Below are positions 7,297-12,881 of a DNA stretch of 12,881 nucleotides, one piece after another. The DNA is from UBA6382 sp963600315. Its GTDB lineage: Bacteria; Bacteroidota; Bacteroidia; Bacteroidales; Bacteroidaceae. The stretch covers positions 1 through 12,881 of the forward strand of contig CAVCAW010000054.1 in the NCBI GenBank assembly GCA_963600315.1, written 5' to 3'. The notes beneath the pieces are model-generated. The model ran no database searches. It worked only from the letters and a program-made list of their open reading frames with translations, and had not been told where the DNA came from. Within the stretch, counting starts at the first letter, position 1. Each line of letters opens with the position of its first letter. A program made the translations under genes and the position numbers.

Positions 7297-8202
7297 TTAG
7301 ATAATACCAGTGATATCGGCTACGTCTTCAACGCCGTGGGCATCCAGCCACTGATTGATACCATCAACGATTTTGCCTGTCACGGCAGGGTCTATGAAAT
7401 TAGCAGTTCCCACTTCAATCGCTGTAGCTCCTGCCATTAAGAACTCTATGGCATCTTCTGCAGTCATAATTCCGCCCAAACCAATCACAGGGATTTTTAC
7501 TGCATGAGCCACTTGATTCACCATTCTAACTGCTACAGGTTTCACTGCCGGACCAGAAAGTCCACCCGTACCGATACTCAAGCGAGAGCACCGCTTCTCG
7601 ATGTCAATAGACATGCCCATCAACGTATTGATCAATGACACGCAATCGGCACCCTCGGCTTCTACGGCTCGTGCAATATCAGCAATGTTCGTCACATTGG
7701 GGGATAGTTTTACTATCAAGGTCTTATGATAGTTTTGGCGCACCGCCTTGACGACTGACGCAGCCCCCTGGCAAGTGACACCGAAGGCCATGCCCCCATC
7801 CTTGACATTAGGGCAAGAGATATTTAGTTCAATCGCAGGAATTTTGTCAAGTTTGTCGACTGCCGCAGCACAAAGCGCATAGTTTTCAGGATCGGAGCCT
7901 GACACGTTAACGATGACGTTAGTGTCCATATCCTTTATCCTTGGATATATATTGTCAGCAAAATACTCTACACCTTTATTCTGCAATCCCACACAGTTGA
8001 GCATTCCACTCGGAGTCTCTGCCATACGCGGATAATCGTTGCCTTCCCTTGGGAGCAGGGTCGTACCCTTCACAATGATACCGCCCAATTTGCTCATGGG
8101 CACGAAATCTTCATACTCAAGTCCGTAGCCGAACGTTCCAGATGCTGTTAGGACGGGATTGCGCAATGCCAGTCCCGCACAACTCACTTTCAGATTTGCC
8201 AT
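7297..8202 (-). CDS. pyrD: Dihydroorotate dehydrogenase, class 1B catalytic subunit
   Basis: Oxidises dihydroorotate to orotate in de novo pyrimidine synthesis, in the cytoplasm, using FMN and passing electrons to PyrK and then NAD+. The 301-residue protein is a TIM barrel of class 1B length. Seen: NPVLTASGTFGYG near the N-terminus, NCVGLQN (69-75), the active-site loop NISCPNV with Cys130 as the catalytic base characteristic of class 1 enzymes, KLSPNVT (165-171) and the FMN-phosphate loops GLGGI (241-245) and EVGTANF (263-269). No N-terminal membrane-association segment of the class 2 enzyme is present. The ATG at 8202 overlaps the end of pyrK by 13 bp, so the two subunits are probably translationally coupled. 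It is the last gene of the minus-strand run, followed by the shared terminator. Confidence 0.96.
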   Translation of the reverse strand: MANLKVSCAGLALRNPVLTASGTFGYGLEYEDFVPMSKLGGIIVKGTTLLPREGNDYPRMAETPSGMLNCVGLQNKGVEYFADNIYPRIKDMDTNVIVNVSGSDPENYALCAAAVDKLDKIPAIELNISCPNVKDGGMAFGVTCQGAASVVKAVRQNYHKTLIVKLSPNVTNIADIARAVEAEGADCVSLINTLMGMSIDIEKRCSRLSIGTGGLSGPAVKPVAVRMVNQVAHAVKIPVIGLGGIMTAEDAIEFLMAGATAIEVGTANFIDPAVTGKIVDGINQWLDAHGVEDVADITGII

Positions 8203-8966
8203 GTCAATTGTTTTATGTCAAACACAGGTCCTTCTGAACATACACAAACGTTTCCCTTGACGGTTTTCTCCACGCAACACAAGCAAGCCCCCAGTCCGCA
8301 TGCCATCATGTTTTCGAGGCTCACTTCGCAGGGGATGTTGTTTGCATTTGCATAGCGCGCTACTGCCATCATCATGGGCTTAGGACCACACACCATTATC
8401 TTATCGAATTTTTCTTTCTGCAACACAGAGTGTTGAGTTACAAAACCTTTTTCGCCAAAGGAGCCGTCTTCGGTCGTAATGTACAATTCGCCCAGTTCCT
8501 CAAACAAGTCTTTCTCTAGGATGTTGTTGTAGCTTCGGGCGCCCAACAAGAACGTAGGAGCCAGCCCCTTGTCCTTCAACACCTTGCCCGCATAGAGCAT
8601 TGGGGCTATGCCCACACCGCCACCTACAAGTAAAATTCGCCCACTTGCATCGTCGATACTAAAGCCATTGCCCAAAGGTAACACTAGGTTCAAGATATCT
8701 CCCACCCCAAGAGCCTTCAAGGCTTTAGTGCCCTCGCCAACCATCTGAACCAGCAACCACAACTGCTGTTTCTCCTTGTCAACATAGTTGATTGATATCG
8801 GCAAGCGTAGGAAGGTATCAGTAGACGCATTTGACTTAAGCTGCACAAACTGCCCCGGCTTCATCTCCGGCATAGAGCCGCTGGCTGGGCTCAGAATCAA
8901 CTGCAAGTGTCTGTCGTCAAGCCTACGGTTGTCAACGACAGCCCAATCCATAACATATTTTTTCAT
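8190..8966 (-). CDS. pyrK: Dihydroorotate dehydrogenase electron-transfer subunit (FAD, [2Fe-2S])
   Basis: Partner of PyrD in the class 1B heterotetramer; takes electrons from the FMN of PyrD through a [2Fe-2S] cluster to FAD and on to NAD+. The 258-residue protein is of the ferredoxin-reductase type. Seen: GQFVQLK (38-44) and RLPISI (54-59) in the FAD domain, GGGVGIAPM (115-123) in the nucleotide-binding domain, CGPKPMM (193-199), and a C-terminal cysteine cluster Cys223-x4-Cys228-x2-Cys231, with Cys243 in VCSEGPVF as the fourth likely ligand. Extra cysteines at 230 and 241 flank the cluster. The ATG at 8966 gives MKKYVMDWAV. It sits 133 bases downstream of ligA on the same strand and has its own promoter box. 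Confidence 0.95.
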   Translation of the reverse strand: MKKYVMDWAVVDNRRLDDRHLQLILSPASGSMPEMKPGQFVQLKSNASTDTFLRLPISINYVDKEKQQLWLLVQMVGEGTKALKALGVGDILNLVLPLGNGFSIDDASGRILLVGGGVGIAPMLYAGKVLKDKGLAPTFLLGARSYNNILEKDLFEELGELYITTEDGSFGEKGFVTQHSVLQKEKFDKIMVCGPKPMMMAVARYANANNIPCEVSLENMMACGLGACLCCVEKTVKGNVCVCSEGPVFDIKQLTWQI

Positions 8967-8994
8967 TCTGAATATTTCTTGGCTTTTCAGAGTG

Positions 8995-9002
8995 CAAATA
9001 TA
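8995..9002 (-). promoter_or_regulatory. Putative -7 box of a pyrK-pyrD promoter
   Basis: On the minus strand the bases read TATATTTG, an exact match to the Bacteroidota -7 consensus TAnnTTTG, 28 bases before the pyrK ATG. No good TTTG occurs at the expected -33 position. It would let pyrKD be transcribed independently of ligA, with a leader of about 20 bases, too short for an attenuator or riboswitch. Confidence 0.5.
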
Positions 9003-9099
9003 CTCTTTTCAAACATAAAAAATCCTGTAAATCGCTATATTTTTAACTAATCAAATCAAGCTAAGTAATGTTGGATACTGAAGTAGCGTTTTCAGCGCC

Positions 9100-11127
9100 T
9101 TAGTTTCCATTGACAGGGTTTGCGCCACCAAGCATTTCCAAAAAGTCTTCTTCGCTCATGAGTTTCACTCCCAAGCTATTGGCTTTCTCCAACTTAGAAG
9201 GTCCCATATTTTCACCAGCAAGCACAAAGGATGTTTTGGAAGAAATGCTACTGGAATTCTTACCCCCATTGGCTTCAATCAAGGCTTTGTATTCCTCACG
9301 CGAGTGATGTTTGAAAACTCCACTTATAACCACACTCATCCCCGACAGATGGTCACCGGTAGGCACCGAAGGTTCCTTCATCTCAAAACAAACCCCATAT
9401 TCTTTCAATCTATTGACAATATCCATGTTTTTCTGTTCTAAAAAAAAGTGCTTCACGGATTGTGCAATGACATTTCCCACCCCATCTACCTTAACAAGAT
9501 CTTCTAGCGAACACGAAAGGAGGTTGTCAATATTGCGGAAATGATGGGCTATCAGCTTGGCGGTTACTTTTCCCACAAATCTTATTCCCAAAGCATAGAG
9601 TGAGCGCTCGAACCCTGCCATCTTGCTCTTTTCTATCGCTGCAACGATTTTCTGGGCTGATTTAAGTTTGGTACCGTTATTGCCTTCGAGGTCGCTGACC
9701 TTCAAAGCATAAAGGTCCGCAACATTCTTTATCAATCCGCGGTCGAAGTAGTCGGCAACTGTTTCAGGCCCCAGCGAGTCTATGTTCATCGCATCGCGCG
9801 AAATAAAGTGTTCAATCTTGCCTTTGATTTGCGGAGGGCAGTCTGCATCGTTAACGCAATAGTGGGCAGCTTCGCCTTCATACCTAACCAAAGCACCGCC
9901 ACACTCAGGACAGTTACTGATAAAGACCACCTTGTCTCCTATCAGATTGTCCTTGCGTTGCTCATAGTCAACTCCAACCACTTGGGGTATAATTTCGCCG
10001 GCTTTCTCCACGTAGACCATGTCGCCTATGTGCAAGTCCAGCGAGCGTATGATATCTTCATTGTGGAGCGAGGCTCTTCTGACGATTGTACCCGACAAAT
10101 GGACGGCATCCATATTTGCCACTGGGGTCACCGCACCAGTGCGGCCCACCTGAAACGTCACTTCATTGAGCCTAGTGAGTGCCCTCTCTGCCTGAAACTT
10201 ATAGGCAATAGCCCACCGTGGAGTCTTGGCCGTATAGCCCAACTGTTGCTGCTGCTGTAGAGAATCGACCTTGAGGACTATACCATCGGTCGCCACGGGC
10301 AAATAGGAACGTTGCTTGTCCCAATAGTCTATGAAAGCCATGACATCATCTATGGTCGTAACCAACTTAATCTCGTTGGACACCTTGAAGCCGCACCGTG
10401 CCATTATCTGCATATTTTCATAGTGGCTATCAGTGGGCAATTGTTCACCGAGCAGATAATATAGGTATGCGTCAAGATTTCTCTCAGCCACAACTGCCGA
10501 ACTTTTACTCTTCAGCGTGCCGCTCGCCGCATTACGCGGATTGGCGAAGAGAGGACTACCCTCTTCTTCACGCTGTTTGTTAAGCTTTTCAAAACTTTTC
10601 CAAGGCATCAGCACTTCTCCACGAATCTCAAACTCATCGGGAAAATTTTCGCCCTTCAGCACCAGAGGAATCGTCTTTATGGTCTTCGCATTAGCCGTTA
10701 CATCGTCACCAACTTGTCCATCACCCCGCGTCACAGCTCTCACCAGTCTGCCTTTTTCGTATATCAGAGAGATGGACAACCCGTCAAACTTCAGTTCGCA
10801 GCAAATACTAAACTTTTGTCCGCCAAGCCCTGACTGCACTCTGTCATAAAACGCTTGTACATCAGCGCGATTGTATGTATTAGCCAATGACAGCATCGGG
10901 TAGCGATGGCTCACCTGCGTAAACTCCACATTCAGATCACTTCCCACTCGCAACGACGGTGAATTGTCGTCATAGATTTCGGGATGTTTCTTTTCTAAGT
11001 CCATCAACAGATGCATCTTGTCATCAAACTCCTTGTCAGAAATAATGGGAGCACTTTTCACGTAGTACAAGTAATTGTGGCGGTGCAACTCCTCTCGGAG
11101 CTGAAGTATCTGTTCCTGCTCAGTCAT
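9100..11127 (-). CDS. ligA: NAD-dependent DNA ligase
   Basis: Seals nicks in duplex DNA during replication and repair using NAD+; usually essential. The 675-residue protein is full length for the family. Domains in order: NAD-binding Ia region with HNYLYY (17-22), adenylation domain with the nucleophile Lys113 in ELKFDG (111-116), RGEVLM (169-174) and DGIVLK (281-286), OB fold (about 318-400), a four-cysteine zinc finger (Cys406, Cys409, Cys424, Cys430), helix-hairpin-helix repeats (about 440-565), and a C-terminal BRCT domain (about 593-668) starting LSGMSVVISGVF. A run of five glutamines at 291-295 stands where other LigA proteins have a Gln-rich turn. The ATG at 11127 gives MTEQEQILQLREEL, a normal start. 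It is divergent from trmD and upstream of pyrK-pyrD on the same strand. Confidence 0.97.
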   Translation of the reverse strand: MTEQEQILQLREELHRHNYLYYVKSAPIISDKEFDDKMHLLMDLEKKHPEIYDDNSPSLRVGSDLNVEFTQVSHRYPMLSLANTYNRADVQAFYDRVQSGLGGQKFSICCELKFDGLSISLIYEKGRLVRAVTRGDGQVGDDVTANAKTIKTIPLVLKGENFPDEFEIRGEVLMPWKSFEKLNKQREEEGSPLFANPRNAASGTLKSKSSAVVAERNLDAYLYYLLGEQLPTDSHYENMQIMARCGFKVSNEIKLVTTIDDVMAFIDYWDKQRSYLPVATDGIVLKVDSLQQQQQLGYTAKTPRWAIAYKFQAERALTRLNEVTFQVGRTGAVTPVANMDAVHLSGTIVRRASLHNEDIIRSLDLHIGDMVYVEKAGEIIPQVVGVDYEQRKDNLIGDKVVFISNCPECGGALVRYEGEAAHYCVNDADCPPQIKGKIEHFISRDAMNIDSLGPETVADYFDRGLIKNVADLYALKVSDLEGNNGTKLKSAQKIVAAIEKSKMAGFERSLYALGIRFVGKVTAKLIAHHFRNIDNLLSCSLEDLVKVDGVGNVIAQSVKHFFLEQKNMDIVNRLKEYGVCFEMKEPSVPTGDHLSGMSVVISGVFKHHSREEYKALIEANGGKNSSSISSKTSFVLAGENMGPSKLEKANSLGVKLMSEEDFLEMLGGANPVNGN

Positions 11128-11148
11128 AAAGGTTGTGTTTTATCGTGT

Positions 11149-11179
11149 CAAAATTACAACAAATTAAAATAATCGCAAT
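11149..11179 (-). promoter_or_regulatory. Putative ligA promoter
   Basis: The minus strand reads ATTG (complement of 11176-11179), a 19-base spacer, then TAATTTTG (complement of 11149-11156). The second box is an exact TAnnTTTG match; the first differs from TTTG at one base. Spacing is ideal for the Bacteroidota promoter. Transcription would start near 11143, about 16 bases before the ligA ATG. The upstream box overlaps the trmD promoter box by one base. Confidence 0.5.
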
Positions 11180-11186
11180 AACTTTG
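11179..11186 (+). promoter_or_regulatory. Putative -7 box of the trmD promoter
   Basis: TAACTTTG is an exact TAnnTTTG match lying 43 bases before the trmD ATG; transcription would start near 11190-11193. No convincing -33 TTTG is present. It sits inside an inverted repeat CGCAA-N5-TTGCG (11174-11188). Confidence 0.5.
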
Positions 11187-11229
11187 CGTTATAAAAGCAC
11201 TAGGTATAACTACACATTCTATACAACAA

Positions 11230-11907
11230 ATGCGGATTGACATCATTACCGTTTTGCCAGAAATGCTGTTGCCCTTCACCACACAGTCCATTATCGGCAG
11301 GGCACAGGCGAAAAACTTGGCAGAAATACACATACACAACCTCAGAGACTACACTAAAGACAAACACAAACGGGTGGACGACTATCCGTTTGGCGGATTT
11401 GCTGGTATGGTGATGCAGTGTCAGCCCATCGACGACTGCATATCCGAACTGACTTCGCAGCGCCACTATGACGAGATTATATTCACCACCCCCGATGGCG
11501 AGCAGTTCAACCAACAGACTGCCAATGCCCTGTCGCTGAAGGAAAACATCATCATACTATGCGGTCACTACAAAGGCATTGACTACCGCATCAGGGAACA
11601 TCTCATAACAAAGGAGATAAGCATAGGTGACTACGTGCTCACTGGAGGAGAACTCGCAGCAGCGGTCATCGCCGATGCCGTTGTGCGCATAGTGCCTGGT
11701 GTCATCAGCGATGATCAGAGCGCATTGTCAGATTCCTTCCAAGACAATCTCCTGGCTGCGCCTATCTACACGCGTCCTGCCGACTACAAGGGATGGAAAG
11801 TGCCCGAGATACTGCTCTCTGGCAACGAGGCAAAAATCAAAGAATGGGAATTCGACCAAGCCTTGAAACGAACACAAGAACTCAGACCCGACCTGCTCAA
11901 TGAATAG
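11230..11907 (+). CDS. trmD: tRNA (guanine-37-N1)-methyltransferase
   Basis: Uses S-adenosylmethionine to methylate G37 next to the anticodon, preventing +1 frameshifts; a SPOUT-class knotted dimer. The 225-residue protein starts MRIDIITVLPEML, the standard family start. Seen: FGGFAGMVMQ (54-63), the cofactor-binding knot segments LCGHYKGID (110-118) and SIGDYVLTGGELAAAV (131-146), Arg153 and Asp168 (in SDSF), which match the catalytic Arg154 and Asp169 of E. coli TrmD, and YTRPADYKGWKVPEILLSGN near the C-terminus. At the E. coli Glu116 position there is Lys115; I recall this Lys in other Bacteroidota TrmD. Unlike in Proteobacteria, it is not next to rimM, rpsP or rplS here. Its last bases overlap the start of the downstream receptor gene. 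Confidence 0.96.
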   Translation: MRIDIITVLPEMLLPFTTQSIIGRAQAKNLAEIHIHNLRDYTKDKHKRVDDYPFGGFAGMVMQCQPIDDCISELTSQRHYDEIIFTTPDGEQFNQQTANALSLKENIIILCGHYKGIDYRIREHLITKEISIGDYVLTGGELAAAVIADAVVRIVPGVISDDQSALSDSFQDNLLAAPIYTRPADYKGWKVPEILLSGNEAKIKEWEFDQALKRTQELRPDLLNE

Positions 11908-12881
11908 ATTTCTCATTCTCCTTGCCGCTGCCCTAATCATTAGCGCCCATTCCTTTTCACAGAACAAGATACAGCTGTCTGGAAGAGTGGTAGACGAATA
12001 TGACTCCCCCGTTGAATTCGCTTCGATAATAGTCGAAAAACAGGGAGCATTCACCGTGACTGGAACAGAGGGAAAATACCATCTGTCGTGTACGCGGGCA
12101 GACTCCATTTTCATCACCTGCATGAAGATAGGCTACCGCACCCGTAAGTTCAAAATCTATGCACCACAGGGAGATTCCATGCGCTTCGACATGAAAATCT
12201 CCTCAAAGTCTATCATGTTGGGAGAAGCCGGCATCACGGCCATGCGCAAACAGACCGATCTCGTTCAGCGAATCAAGACGACGTACACAAAGCAGATGCC
12301 GTCGACCACAGGCAATGGAGTTGAAGAGATTATCGCTACTCAAATGGGAGTAAGTACACACAACGAGCTATCCTCACAATACAACGTGCGTGGTGGCAGC
12401 TTCGACGAAAACTGCGTATACCTCAACGGCGTGGAAGTCTTTCGTCCCCTGCTCATCCGTTCTGGGCAGCAAGAGGGTCTCTCCATCATCAACAGCAACA
12501 TGGTGGCCGACATAGACTTCTCAGCCGGCGGATTCCCAGCACGCTATGGCGACAAGATGTCATCGGTTCTAGACATCACCTACAAGAAACCAGAACATTT
12601 TGAGGCATCGCTAGCCGGCAGCCTTATGGGAGGCGATGCTTATGTAGGCTTCGGCAACCAGAAATTCTCCATGATGAACGGACTGCGCTACAAGACCACC
12701 AAGCACCTGATGGGCACCACCGACACCGACGGGGAATATAACCCAAGATTCCTGGATTATCAGAATTACACCTCGTGGTCACCTACCAAGCACTGGACAT
12801 TTGACTTCATCGGCAACATCTCTGACAACAAATACACATTCAAACCACGCGACCGGGAGACTTCGTTTGGCACCATGGATT
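11900..12881 (+). CDS. TonB-dependent outer-membrane receptor (N-terminal part, truncated by window edge)
   Basis: Starts at an ATG (11900-11902) that overlaps the last 8 bases of trmD in another frame and stays open for 327 codons to the window end. The first 20 or so residues (MNRFLILLAAALIISAHSFS) are a typical Sec signal peptide. Residues about 25-105 resemble the carboxypeptidase-regulatory-like beta-sandwich that precedes many Bacteroidota receptors (LSGRVVDEYDSPVEFASIIV). Residues about 130-230 are a plug domain, with YNVRGGSFDENCVYLNGVEV and DIDFSAGGFPARYGD as recognisable plug motifs. The start of the beta-barrel follows. Such receptors import bulky ligands across the outer membrane using TonB energy. 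The substrate cannot be read from this part, and no SusD-like partner is visible. The remaining barrel lies outside the window. Confidence 0.9.
   Translation, partial: MNRFLILLAAALIISAHSFSQNKIQLSGRVVDEYDSPVEFASIIVEKQGAFTVTGTEGKYHLSCTRADSIFITCMKIGYRTRKFKIYAPQGDSMRFDMKISSKSIMLGEAGITAMRKQTDLVQRIKTTYTKQMPSTTGNGVEEIIATQMGVSTHNELSSQYNVRGGSFDENCVYLNGVEVFRPLLIRSGQQEGLSIINSNMVADIDFSAGGFPARYGDKMSSVLDITYKKPEHFEASLAGSLMGGDAYVGFGNQKFSMMNGLRYKTTKHLMGTTDTDGEYNPRFLDYQNYTSWSPTKHWTFDFIGNISDNKYTFKPRDRETSFGTMD

Noticed and set aside
9080..9102. Possible hairpin just after the ligA stop
   Set aside because: Only about three base pairs can form and no T tract follows, so a terminator is not supported.
10243..10258. 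CTG-rich microsatellite-like tract in ligA encoding five glutamines
   Set aside because: Other LigA proteins have a Gln-rich turn at this position; the run is short and not a perfect repeat.
11728..12123. Antisense ORF of 131 codons across the trmD/receptor junction
   Set aside because: It opposes two supported coding frames and shows no domain or promoter.

Overview
The window reads as ordinary chromosome from a member of the Bacteroidota, most likely Bacteroidales and close to Prevotella. The evidence is the TAnnTTTG-type -7 promoter boxes, start codons preceded by A-rich stretches and mostly lacking Shine-Dalgarno sites, an outer-membrane TonB-dependent receptor with an N-terminal carboxypeptidase-regulatory-like domain, and family-specific versions of Lon, Tgt, LptF/G-type permease, PyrK/PyrD and TrmD. 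The genus is inferred from protein flavour, not from a search.

Layout. Bases 1-159 (minus) hold the start of a small winged-helix protein that runs off the left edge. A 565-base gap (160-724) follows, with outward-facing promoters for that gene and for lon and one doubtful small ORF. Bases 725-7063 (plus) form a collinear run: lon protease, tgt (queuosine tRNA-guanine transglycosylase), an LptF/LptG-family lipopolysaccharide-export permease, and an RhlE-like DEAD-box RNA helicase. This run meets a minus-strand block at a perfect 19-bp inverted repeat (7202-7245), a likely terminator for both directions. The minus block, read right to left, is ligA (NAD-dependent DNA ligase), then pyrK and pyrD (class 1B dihydroorotate dehydrogenase, overlapping by 13 bp). 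A compact divergent promoter region of about 100 bases separates ligA from trmD (tRNA m1G37 methyltransferase). trmD overlaps by 8 bp the start of a TonB-dependent receptor gene that runs off the right edge.

Most genes serve core processes: protein quality control, tRNA modification (tgt, trmD), envelope assembly (lptG-like), RNA remodelling, DNA joining and pyrimidine synthesis. PyrK and PyrD are the clearest functional pair: PyrK carries FAD and a [2Fe-2S] cluster and passes electrons from the FMN subunit PyrD to NAD+. No mobile element, CRISPR array, rRNA, tRNA or defence-like system was seen. I found no convincing undescribed system.

The points most worth a second look are modest. Tgt lacks all three zinc-binding cysteines. 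trmD is translationally overlapped with an outer-membrane receptor. The trmD/ligA promoters interlock around an inverted repeat. The permease has an unexplained 61-codon in-frame upstream extension.
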